The notes below the pieces were generated by a model. That model was not told where the DNA came from. It saw nothing but the letters and a program-made list of their open reading frames with translations, and did no database searches. DNA of 64,000 nucleotides from Botryosphaeria dothidea (Eukaryota > Ascomycota > Dothideomycetes > Botryosphaeriales > Botryosphaeriaceae), in NCBI GenBank assembly GCA_011503125.2, contig WWBZ02000001.1, positions 744,001 to 808,000 of the forward strand. Reading direction: 5' to 3'. Positions 41,451 through 52,484 of this stretch are shown here, piece by piece (position 1 is the stretch's first letter; the number at the start of each line of letters is the position of its first letter). A program made the translations under genes and the position numbers.

Positions 41451-43316
41451 TCAATTCTCGTCCTCACCGCGCGCCTGCATCCTCGCCTCAACCCTCTTCG
41501 CCTTGATCTTCGCGTCCACGTTGTCCCTCCACTCCCTCCCGTATTTCGCCGTCAACCATGTCAGCACCATCGCCACGGACAAGAACCCGGCCGAGATGGT
41601 CGAGAAGCCGCCTACGCCGATCTTTTCGATCGCCGGCAAGCACAGCGCCGATCCGAGCGCCGCGAAAATGTATCTCACGACGTAGTTCCCGGCCACGACC
41701 TCCGCGCTCTTGCTTTGCATGACGTCCAAGCAGTACGTGTTCAGACTGGGGAAGCAAAACAGCTGGGCCACGCCCTGCAGGAACATGACAATCACGGGCA
41801 GCGGAATCCCGCCCTTCTCCTTCTCGATGGACCAGCCGTAGATGAGCATGCAGGCGGGGATGACGCCACCGAGGAAAGGGAGGCACGAGTTCAGGCGGTC
41901 CTCGGGCACGCGCTCGCCGTTGCGCTTGCGGATGTAGCGGTGCACGACGCGGTCGGCCCAGCGGCCGCCGAAAAAGGTGCCGAAGAGGTAGCCGCAGCCG
42001 GGGGCGATGTAGAAGAGGCCGGACTGGATGGGCGAGGTGAGGTGGAAGCGCGGGTTGAGGACGTAGCGGATGGGCGTGAGCAGGGAGTACATGTTCCAGA
42101 CGAGGGAGGAGGAGGCGATGCCCTGTTCGTGTGTTCGTCAGTCCCTTCTCGCTCTTCCTTTCTCTCGATGGGATGGGGTTGATTTGCTTACCGCGGTGAT
42201 CAGGTTGGGATAGCGGTACAGCTTGAGAACGCGGAAGGGGTTCGTCCACTGCCACAGCTTGACTGCTTTGTCCTTGGTCTTCAGCCCCGCGAATTCGATG
42301 CTCCGCTTGTAGTGTGTCGTCTCGGGTAGTAGGAATAGAATCAGCACGAAGCCGAAGCCGCCGAGCGCCGTCTGCAGCCAGAAGATGTCGCGCCAGGAAC
42401 GGAAGGTCACGATGATGCCGCCGATGAAGGGGCCGAACGCGGGTCCCACGAGCGTGCCGGAGAGGAACCAGGCTAGGGCTGTTCCGCGTTCAGTCTGGAA
42501 GAATGGTCAATGAGAGGTCAGACAAAATCGGTTCGGTTGTTGCTTACGGGTCTGAATATGTCACCGATACAGGCAGAGCCGATGATCAGGAAGGATGTGC
42601 CTTGGAAGGCCGTCATGATGCGGAAGACGAAATAGGATGGGAGATTCGGTGCCACCGCTGTGGCGACGGAGAAGGCAGTAAATAGAAATGCGCTTCCTAA
42701 GGAGGCCTACGAGGGTTCATCAGATAATTCGTTCGACATATTTGATAGTCACAAAGCTTGAATTTGCGGCGACAAAGGCCTTGGTTGGGGGTTGACCATG
42801 GCGTACCCATCTTCTACCATACACCTGGCCGATTGGGCCCCAGAACATGGGCGAGATACCCATGAACAGCATGTACAAAGCATTGCTAATATTTATTGTG
42901 GTGCCGTTGCTGTTGTACGTCGCAGCAACTTCGGGAATGGCGGCCAAAATGGTCGTACTCGAGATAGGAGCGAGGAAACCGCAGAACGACAGCACTGCGG
43001 TGATGACATTCTTGCGGGCGAGAGAGAATTTGTCGTAGACCTCGTCGCTGACGGGCGGGCCGCCGGTTTGGGCAGTGGGAACGTGAGCGATGTCGTGCGT
43101 TGTGACATGGGAAATGGTGTGCTCGAGAGTGGGTCTCCCATCCTCGACGGTCGCTTGCTTCTCCAGATCGCTGGTGCCAACGTTGGAGCCGCGACGGTCC
43201 GGTGCCGACAAAGTGGCTTCGGTCGTCTTGGCCTGTGGAGCCGGACATGGAGTAGGTGCCTCCTGATCCTCCTCGAACGGCGCGCTGGGCGCGGAGATGG
43301 CCTCGAAGCGGGACAT
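41451..43316 (-). CDS. MFS multidrug/polyamine-type transporter (DHA1)
   Basis: Four exons: 43316-42807, 42706-42548, 42494-42192 and 42122-41451, about 547 residues. A polar N-terminus of about 100 residues leads into twelve predicted helices. DHA1 marks are GQVYGRRW after helix 2 (motif A region), FRIMTAFQGTSFLIIGSACIGDIF, then TERGTALAWFLSGTLVGPAFGPFIGG (motif C region) with SWRDIFWLQ. The second half opens at RYPNLITAGIASSSLVWNMY. Antiporters of this class export drugs, polyamines or small metabolites with proton exchange; the substrate cannot be inferred. All three introns are GT-AG, and skipping any of them would break a membrane helix. Confidence 0.9.
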
Positions 43317-45401
43317 GACGTGCTTGGATGACAGTGACTAATAGAAAATGACAAAGGACAAGCGCCCTTGAGGCTTCTCAAACACTGAGGAAGAAAAAGT
43401 GAGGCATGAAGGCTGCTGCCAACTGGTTTAATCAATCACCACTGAAGATGTGGGAAAGAGCGTGCTACTTGATAAAGCAAGCGGGCGAATGAAGAGAAAT
43501 GCATTTGCTTATGAGTCAATTTGGGGAGCAGTTCGACAGCGAAGATCCTGCCACCGGTCAGGGGAAAGATTTCTGACAGACGGTTCTGAAAGACCATTCT
43601 AGGACGGGATGGTGCCCGGTGCCGGCGGGTGGATCGCGGATAGCCGAAGATGCTGCACCTCTCTGCTGCAACCCTGGGCGTCCATGATGCGAAGCTTCGG
43701 GGCGGCCTTCCGTAGTCTCTCGGAACGGGATTCCATGACGCCAAGCCGGGGATTTGCAGCAAGGACAGCAGGTCCGATCGCGGGGGAAGAGATAGAGGAA
43801 TTTCCAGAACAGGCGGGTGGTCGCGTTGGCGTTATGCTCTGTAGCCTCTGTCGCTCGGCAAACGGCACCGGCGTCGGCGATATCGGCGGCGCTTGCATCA
43901 CACAGCCACGCGGGGGAAGGGCGTTTTGTATCGAATGGCGCGGGAATTATATCACGGTTTCTCTTCTCAACTTTTTGCCGAAGTGTTATTGGGCTATTCT
44001 TTGACCCGAGGATGCATGCACCGGCCGTGCGCCTCGCGTCTGGATGCCCCATCAGTGCCCCATCACCACCACCACCTCACCAGCTCACCTACTTTTGGGC
44101 TCATGCGTCTTCTGGCGGTCTAGAAAAGGGGCGAGGGAACGCCGCGCGCCGTGGCGATAGTTGATATGTCTTTCGTTGGCATGAAGCCTGCGCGCGGCTG
44201 CGCGTTTGTGCTGGCAATGCAGGGATCGACTATCTGGATCGTCGGATTATTTTCCGTGCGCCCAACGCGCCTTCCCGCGCCAGTTCGCCCGTCGCCACTG
44301 CTGAAAGACTTTTCTACTCTGCCTTTGCTTTTGCACGCCGCGCAATTCTCTCCCGACCCCGTTCTTCAGCTAAGATGCAACCTTGCGAGATCCAGGATTA
44401 GCCGATGCGTCCGGCCAGCGGACCGAGTATTCTTGGACCCGCAAGAAAGCTTGAGACCACTGATGCAGAAAACAGGCCATATTTCTTCCAAAAGAGTGGA
44501 CCATGGAGTGATCGATAAAACCATTCTGCTCCCTCTTGGTGGCATTTTTGCAGACTGCGAGACCGAGTCTCGCTCTTTTCTCAAGCCTTTAGCTCTAGCA
44601 ATTCTCGGGATTGCCCATTTTCTTCTGCCGTTTCCTTCTATCAGTTTGTTTCAACCCGTGTCCTGCTCACCTGCCGTCAGCTGAACGATGGATTGCTTTT
44701 CACCATCATCGCAGTCAGCACTACGCCTCACTAGCTTCGGCAGATACTAGACAACCTTTGGCTGCTGCGGTTACTATTCGCCATGACCTTGCTGGATTTC
44801 GTTCCAGTACATTTCCAGTGCATGAACCTCGAAGGCACTGGAATAGCAGCCCGTCTGTTGCCCTGCGAATGTTCAGATCTTTTCCCCTCAATTACCCACC
44901 GGACGATCAACTCTTGGCACTAGGCCTTAGTTCTGACAATAAGAAGTGGAGAGCTGACAGCCAGGCGGGTCGTGGTCGATGGAGAGAGGAGATGGGGTTG
45001 GACATCCTGACGACCGCCACCTTCCCCACCTTCCTATTCCAGACATTACGTGAGCCAATTGCAAAGGTTAAAGTAACGGCCTCCACATCCCGAATTTATA
45101 GAAATTACAAGGCCACAGTCGCTCTGAATGCTCGTCTTTACTCCATGCTAGGTCGATTCGCATCTCTAGAGCCGTCGCTTTCGTTGTGCCAATTCCTCCG
45201 TAATCGGTGGGGAACTGACTCAGGGGTCCTCCAGGAGCATTAGAAAAGATAAAGCTGCACTGTGCTGTGCATCAGATTCCATCGCATCGTCGTTTCCTCC
45301 TTATTCCGCACTATTCCAAACAACAGAACCCAGACTCTTTCTTTGCGGTCTTCCTCAAACAATTTGTGTCGGCTAGCGTTCATCTTGTGAAATCATCCGC
45401 A
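43317..45401. other. Intergenic region
   Basis: Holds the exporter promoter at its left end and the monooxygenase promoter at its right end. A 210-codon plus-strand frame (44611-45243) lacks domains and has neutral codon use; I leave it uncalled. The stretch 44052-44110 has a run of CAC-rich sequence. Confidence 0.45.
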
Positions 45402-47183
45402 ATGCCGTCCTCCGGTACCATTCACGCAATCGCCATCATCGGGGGCGGCCCAGTCGGGCTGTCTGCATCGATCGAGCTTTCTCTGCGTAGCATTCCACAT
45501 GTCCTTTTCGAGCGTCACCCCGGCACTTCGATCCATCCGAAAGCATGCGGGATCAATCAGCGAACTACAGAAATCTTTCGCACCATGGGCATTGAGGATG
45601 AAGTCTACAAAGTCTCCGCTCCTTCGGAAATTGCCGGACGTACTGCTTGGTATACCGACCTTGGATCTTCAGGCAGAGAAGTCATCTCCCGGGATGCGTG
45701 GGGCCTTGGGCAGTACAGGGAAGAGTACGAGAAACACAGCCCTTCAAAATATGCTATCCTGCCACAAATTCGAATGGAGCCCATCATTGCTCGCCGGGCT
45801 AAAGAATTGAATCCGGAAGGTATCAAATACGGAATAGAAGTAACACAAGTTGAGAATAAAGGGGACCACGTCGTTCTCACCGTCAAGCCCACCAAAGGCT
45901 CCGACTCGGAGAAAGAGGAGGTACACGCCCGCTACGCCATCGCAGCCGACGGTGGCCGAAGCATGACCAACAAGCTGGGCATTCCCTGGGAGGGCGAAAA
46001 GGACATCTTCAACATGGTCACTGCGCACATCCGCACGCCTCTCCGCTCCTTCCACCCGGACAACACCAACTTCCTCACCTGGTTCACCCACCCGGACATG
46101 GGCGGCAGCACCCGCACCGGCTTCCTCTACCAGATCGGCCCCTGGCCGTGGCACGAACACCCAGAGGACCAGCAGGAATGGGTCTTCGCCTGCGCCCTCA
46201 TCGCCACGGACCCGCACAGCTTCGACCGCGACTCCATGATCGCCCGCCTGCGCGCCACCCTCAAGCTGCCGGACCTACCCATCGACATCATCTCCCTCTC
46301 CCACTGGAACGTCAACGCCATCTCCGCCGCCCGCTACCGCGTCGGCCGCGTCTTCCTCGCCGGCGACGCTGCGCACCGTATCCCGCCATGGGGCGCGCTC
46401 GGCGCGAACACGGGCATCCAGGACATCCACAACCTCGTCTGGAAGCTGGAGCTCGCGCTTAAAGACCCGCAGAAGTATGACAAGCTTCTCGACAGCTACG
46501 ATACCGAGCGTCGCCCCATCGGTCAGTCCGTGGCAGCATCGTCGCTGCACAATCTGCGCTCGCACTCCCTGGATATGGACACGGCGCTCGGCATGAGCGC
46601 TGATCAGACTACGGAAGAAAATAACGCAGCCATAGCACCCTTTTTTGACAAGGCACATCCGGAGCATGCTGCCAAGCGCGAGGCAGTGCACAAGGCGCAG
46701 AAGATGTTGGATACGGAGTTTAAGGCGCCCGGGACGGAGGTGGGGTGGTTTTACCCGTCAGCAGATTTCTGGGGGGAGGGGGAGAAGAGTAGGCATGGTG
46801 GGCAACTGAAGGCGGATGGGACGTTTGATACGGAGTTCTATCATGCGTCGACGGTGCCGGGGCATCATTTGCCACATGCGTGGTTGGAGAGAGAGGAGGA
46901 AAGATTTGCCGTGCAGGATTTGGTACCGTTAAGCGAGTTCTTGCTACTGGTAAGCAAAAAAGATGTCGGATGAGAAGGACTCAGGAATGAGCTGATGAAG
47001 GTGGAAGTCATCGGTGAAGGTGGCTGGCTGAACGTGGATGGAAGCTGGCGGAGACAGAACGGCGTCAGCGAACAGGGCGCGGTTCTGGTCCGGCCGGATG
47101 GGATCGTTGCTTGGCGCGGGGAGTGGGACGATGGCTTGGTCCAGAAATGGCCAGAGGTGCTTGAGCGCGTGCTGTATCTCTAA
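45402..47183 (+). CDS. FAD-dependent aromatic monooxygenase (phenol-hydroxylase type) with in-frame TGA
   Basis: From ATG 45402 the frame encodes a class A flavoprotein hydroxylase: AIIGGGPVGLSASIEL (FAD-binding motif, residues about 10-25), the middle DG element AADGGRSMTNKLGI, and GDAAHRIPPWGALGANTGIQD (near residue 320, ribityl-binding GD motif). The C-terminal thioredoxin-like part follows, ending in AVLVRPDGIVAWRGEW. The same frame is broken by TGA at 46971-46973, then continues as EGLRNELMKVEVIGEGGW to TAG/TAA at 47183. Related enzymes have a Trp about here, so a TGG-to-TGA nonsense change is likely. Alternatively GTAAGC at 46950 to AAG at 47000 could be removed as a 51-nt in-frame intron. 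Without either, the product ends at residue 523. These enzymes hydroxylate aromatic substrates using NADPH and oxygen. It is the left member of a decayed segment. Confidence 0.78.
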
Positions 47184-47789
47184 GGTGGTGCGTAGTGGCA
47201 AGTACGGCAACCTCCTTTCCATGGAGAGTCTGTGAGCTTACATCGCACAGGATTCAGCCTTGAATAAGGCAAATGAAATTTACGAACCAGACATCCCTGC
47301 AAATTTGCTCGCCGCGAACCCATCATTTTCCTCTTTGATGTATTTGATTGAGCTAATCCAACAGCACTCCGTAATATCGGGTCTTATCTCAGCATTGCGT
47401 ATATCCACGCCGCGTGCAGTTCTTTCTTCCGAAATTTGCCTACTTTCGCTGATCTCGAACACCTCGTTTGGTGGAGAAGAGGGTGGCTTGCATGATGTGT
47501 TGAGGAAAGCTATCTATTCGCGGACTGTGGACCACCCCTGCGACTGGATGCTTTGTAGAGCTGCAAGGCTGAAACTTCTCAGCACTGTCCCTTCCAGTAA
47601 CCCACCTCTTGCTATCAGTTGTTTCTTGGCGGAATAATGGATGAGAATTGGGTGGACGCCGCAAAAAGTTGCTGTCCAGCAAGGCTGAATAAATGGCAGA
47701 GATATCTTGGAATCCTACCTCTCCCGTGTAGTTGAGCCTGCATCTCATTACCCTCTTGTTTAAAACCCCACAACTTACTTACTTCGCCT
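47184..47789. other. Intergenic region
   Basis: Spacer between the monooxygenase and the membrane-protein pseudogene; AT-rich, no gene seen. Confidence 0.45.
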
Positions 47790-50054
47790 TTGACAAAAGC
47801 AATATTCTCCGGGCGCTGGTCCAGCCTATTTATCCACCATCTGCGCTATGGGCATTCTTTAAGGCCTGCAGTAACACCCAAGACCACAAATCAGCCACTA
47901 TGGAGGAGACTTGGCCTCTACGCGATCGGGTTCTTGATTGTGGGCACCATACTCATCATTCTTGCCAATTTATGTTTGGCATACCTTTGGTTTGGCACGG
48001 AGAAGCAGCGTATATGGGCTATTATTATTATTGACTCGAACTGGATCACCAAGACTGTTACGCTCATTGCGTCTGTTATCCGTGTCACCGTCTCAATGCA
48101 AGCTACCATCGCTACTTCAATGACAGCTTCAGTTCTCTTAGAAAGTCATACCACTCTTCCTAAAGCTGCTAACATATCCGTCATGCGCTTCATGAACACA
48201 AAGCCTTCGTCCGCTCTTTTCCCAATCACCCGTGCGGCAAGATCATCGCCCGTGTTGGCTATTGTCGCCGTTGCACTCGCAATGTCTTCCACAATCCTAC
48301 AATTCACCTCTACGATTCTTGTCTTTGATTTAGATACGACTCCCGGATTGACACTCCCAAAGACGGAGAAGGTCAAAGTTGCATTCGAGACAAAAGCGGC
48401 AGCACAAGTCACAAACACACATCTCCAACGTTACTGGTCGTACCCGCCAAATTTTTTTTCCCGAGCTTCGCCGAATACAATCATCGAAACTTCTCGACTT
48501 CCTCAAATACCTTAAAAGATACAGGGATTACGATCCGCGGGTTCTTTCCGCTGACATCGTCTGACAGTCGGACAACGTTACGGAAATATTTGGGCATGGC
48601 ACTCTACTGGACATGCGTGTAGCCTGTACACAAACCGTTTTGCAAAATCTCTCTCTGAAAACGATGGATGACTACAACTATAACTACTATCTTAGTGGAA
48701 CCGCGGCATCAGTTTCCGATATCCATTTGCTTTATCCTCCCCCGGAACCAACGGTGCACTTCGACTGCTTGATCAATCAATACAATTTCAGCTCTTCAGA
48801 CCTCAATACACCCTCTTACACGCTTTTTCCACTATTAAAACCTACCGGTAAGGGTACACTATATCCAGGTCTTGGCTCACCTTTGAACAATAATACTGGT
48901 TCTGGTTCTGCCTATCTTCTGATTAACCATACAGGCGTAGCCGGGGGGGTTGGAAAGATCAAGTTCCGCTTTCACAACAACATCAGATGGTGTTTGGACT
49001 CAAATTGGGTACAACAGTGAAGAATCACCTGAGTCAGGTCCACGCGTAACAATGTGTTTCAACAGCGTGTAAGTAATGGGGTCCCCTTAATGAAATCAGC
49101 CGGTCGCCTTTGACATTTCTTGCCAGGGTTTTCGCAAATGCCACTCGATTTGTGTATGCCCACAGCTACGGGAACCGCACAGAACCCAAGATCACTTCCA
49201 AGGAATCTAGCTTCGGCACATTCGATACGCACCATGTCCGTAGGCAACTTGGTGTGTCACAAGATCTGAATCTTATGATTGATAATCATGGGATTGCCTT
49301 GCAACAAGACGATTTTCCATCTCCGCCCACTAGGGACGGCGACGAATTTTACAGCATGGATCTCGCCTTCAACATGGTGAATGGAGTCTACCAAGATGGT
49401 ATATTGATATGCACCAATGACTGTCTCGATGACACCTGGGCTTCAGTAGTCTATATGGATGCACGTCAAAGGGACATCTTCTTGGACACATTGCAGGAAA
49501 CAGAAAACCCTGCACTTGCGCTACAGGCGCCTTTTACCATCACGACGCAAATGGTATACTACGACATGCTTCCTCTGTTCGACGTACCGAGAGAAGCAGT
49601 CTTGATAAAAGATAAAGCAGTTCTCCGTCCAGTCGTAAGACGCGGGTTTTTGGCTATCATCGCTCTGACCTTGATCCACTTCATTTTAACATGCTTCAGT
49701 GTCATAAGCTTTGGACTTAGAACCCAGCATACGCTGCTCAACAATTCATGGCAGGTTCTCACGCAAGCAGCGGAGATTACCAGAGACAACATTGTTTGCC
49801 GATCGACGACCATGTCGGACAAAGCCATTCGAAAAGAATTGAAAGAGCACCGGCGTGACCAGGAGGTCTGGATTCTTGCAGAAATCAACGCAGACGGCGG
49901 AAATGAAGAAGAGGTCCCATGCAGCAAAAGGGTTTTCATGCGAAAGCAACCGAATGGTTCTTTGGGAATCCCACAGGGCTCATCTATTTCTTTGCAGCCT
50001 CTTGTTGGACACAGTGCGCAGCCAGGGCCCGCGTCAAGGAAGACTATCTATTGA
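47790..50054 (+). pseudogene. Frameshifted gene for a large fungal membrane protein of unknown function
   Basis: Segments in three frames form one protein of a fungal family I recognise by pattern but cannot name. It has N-terminal membrane helices (GLYAIGFLIVGTILIILAN), then a long extracytoplasmic region (TAASVSDIHLLYPPPEPTV, SGSAYLLINHTG, GVWTQIGYNSEES), an intron-like gap 49069-49126, and a last membrane helix near the C-terminus (GFLAIIALTLIHFILTCFSV). The reading frame shifts at the T8 run 48452-48459, again near 48600 (GCACTCTACTGGAC, one base short of continuity), and again at the G7 run 48943-48949. The first segment also lacks an ATG. Either it is a real decayed gene or the assembly has single-base errors; two of the three shifts are at homopolymers. 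I give no joined protein and infer no function. Confidence 0.65.
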
Positions 50055-51524
50055 ACAAGTGGGTTGTTTGTATAGGGAGTGAAGTTCATTGTAGATTGGC
50101 ATGAGGAGGAAGAGGGTAGGTGACCCGGTCCCTCTTATATAGTAGCTATATAACAAATTCTCGGTGTTGACCCTTGGTACAATCAGACCCTGTTCCTCCC
50201 AACACTATCTGAAACATCTCCGACACTTCGGCGCTATTATGGACTAAAATCTATCTCTTTCATCTCACGGAAGAAGCAAATCGTCCCGATGGACATTCAG
50301 CCGTGAAACTTAAGATGCAAACAGTGATTTCACCCGCCAGTGGCTGCCGCAGCTCACTGCCCTAAGCCCACGCCTCCATATTCTTCTGACGTCCCTTCTC
50401 GTAACCTGCACCGGCATCCTCACCCTTCTCCACCGATCAAAGCACCATATCGCACGTGTTCCACCATCCTCGCTTCACATCCTCTCCACCACATCCCTTC
50501 TGCATCCAAAACGCAGTCTCCTTCTAAGCCTCATCGTAAGTTCACATCCTAACGGCTTGCAACCCCACTCAATGCACCTGATCTCCCCGTTCGACCTCCT
50601 CTCTTTATCCCTATCATCATCACTCAGCACCGGGCGCAACGGAGATTGCTACATCGGAGCACCGGGGCGCCTGAGCATCTCGACGTTCATAAAACAAAAA
50701 GGCACATACGCGATCACGGACCCGAGAGCGACGATTTACTTGCAGACCGCTTCATGACCCGTGAATGATTCTCGTCGCAGCCAGTGTCGTGTATATATAT
50801 CAGACTGCAAGAAATTGAAAGAAGACCCGATGAAGATGAAAAGAAAAGCCATGGCTCTCGAAGGCTACATAGTAAGTTATAGGTCCGCTCTCATCAATAG
50901 TAGACACTGTTCCACTACTGCACTTTAGGCCTTGCCATGTTCAACCTTACTAAACCATTTCATTTAAGGTTATCCCGTTGAACTTAAGCAGCATCACAGC
51001 ATCCCAAGTTCTGCTTGATAACCTTAACAGCCCGTGCTCACGTGGTGCGCTTGATACTTTCAAGTCGGAACCGGGAGCCGATCGGTCGGAAAACCTTCAC
51101 CCTGCAGATTGACTTTGTTCTGCATATTCGTTTATTTGTTTGTGGCATGAGTTATCCATTGAACCATATGCGCGGGCAGACTAAGCGAGCATGCAATATT
51201 CCTATCCTGGAAAGTCCCTGGAGGAACCCGCTGCAAAGGATATTCGCAGCAAACGCTTTTGTAGCGCCAAACAAGATCTTTGGGTAAACAATCCAGACAA
51301 AGCTTAGACGAAGTCTAATATGGAGTATTAGATTATACATCCAGATAAGCTTGTTCGCAGAATTAAAATACATTTTCGTCCGGAAGCGTGATGCAGCTCG
51401 TAAAAATATCCTCGTCAAGACCGCCACCGCTATCCGCCGGCTGCAGCAGGTCTCTGTGTGAATGCTTCCAAAATATGCGCAAGAATAATCTCTCCCACCG
51501 TGCAGATCACCTTGACCGTTTTCA
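50055..51524. other. Intergenic region in the decayed segment
   Basis: AT-rich, no convincing coding sequence. A short match to the 5' start of large-subunit rRNA (around 50972-50990) is noted elsewhere as weak. Confidence 0.4.
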
Positions 51525-52019
51525 CTATTCGCGATGCGTCTCCTCGCGGCCATGACCCGCCTCCACGACCTCCGCCTCGACGCTCCCGTTCGAGGCCTCC
51601 TCAGCACTCCGATCCCGAGCGGACCCTCTCTCGACCAACTCCGCAGCCGCCGCGAGGAGGCCCGCGTCCTTCTGCGAATTGGAACTAGCGGACTGGGCCT
51701 GCGCCTTAACGGCCTTCTTCCGCAGCCGTCTCTGCGCCGACGTGGGGTTCTTCGTCCGGCCGGTCTGCCGCATGTGGCGGCAGGCCGTGTGGATGCTGGG
51801 CGCTTCGATTCCGTCGAGCTTCGTTTGCTTGGTCGCCGCGCGGATGTGCTTCGGCGGGCGGTTGCGACGCTTCCGGCTGGGCTGTTTCGAGTCGGCGAGT
51901 GTGGAAGAGGTGGTGGTGGCGATGGTTGCGGGATCCATGCGGGCCGGGGAGTGGCGAGGAAGGGTTGAGGGATCTTTTGGTGCCGGTGCTGCGGGCTCAG
52001 AGTACTGTGAATTCGGCAT
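51525..52019 (-). CDS. Small basic hypothetical protein
   Basis: One open frame of 164 codons starting at 52019. The product is rich in Ala, Ser, Arg, Lys and Thr, with strongly basic stretches (SRKRRNRPPKH, QRRLRKKAVKA), and is predicted to be largely disordered. I do not recognise it. Its GC content is higher than that of the surrounding decayed segment, which supports, but does not prove, that it is a genuine gene. It could act with nucleic acid; this is only inferred from charge. Confidence 0.4.
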   Translation of the reverse strand: MPNSQYSEPAAPAPKDPSTLPRHSPARMDPATIATTTSSTLADSKQPSRKRRNRPPKHIRAATKQTKLDGIEAPSIHTACRHMRQTGRTKNPTSAQRRLRKKAVKAQAQSASSNSQKDAGLLAAAAELVERGSARDRSAEEASNGSVEAEVVEAGHGREETHRE

Positions 52020-52484
52020 TTCTGGAAATAGTGGTTGGAGAGTGCTGGAAATAGGGATGGGAGGTAGTTGTTTAAGAGGGCAGCCGGTTGGCCAGGCGCG
52101 CCAAAACGTCAGATCACCTCATGGGTTGAAACATGCAGCTATACTCGCACAGCAGGCTCCTTAGTTTCAGATTAGCTGAGCGGATGTGCGAGCCCTATAA
52201 GATAATTCGCAAAACGATCCACAGTTCGCGGGCCTTGGGACGCATCAAGCTTGACGCGGAAAGCTTCTTTCCGCAATCCCTGTTCGGCGTCAAACATGGA
52301 TGCGATGCGCTACGTAAGCCGCCACGTACCACGGCCGAATTTCAATCTGTTTGAGATAAGGCGGCCCTGAGCTCCGAAGAACCCGCCGCCATCCATGTCT
52401 CTGCCAGGGTGGCGTATAGGCCCAATTATCGTGCATTGAATTACCAAAAAGAAATCATCCAGACCCATTCCCAACATCCCCTAC
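52020..52484. other. Intergenic region
   Basis: Short spacer between the basic hypothetical frame and the broken propeller-like gene; nothing recognisable. Confidence 0.4.

Noticed and set aside
44611..45243. 210-codon plus-strand frame
   Set aside because: No domain, no leader or splice evidence and neutral codon use; left uncalled.
50965..51000. A stretch resembling the 5' start of large-subunit rRNA (a 12-base identical core, TGAACTTAAGCA, with partial flanking similarity)
   Set aside because: Too short, and the flanks diverge at once; probably chance. An rDNA fragment would need a longer alignment.
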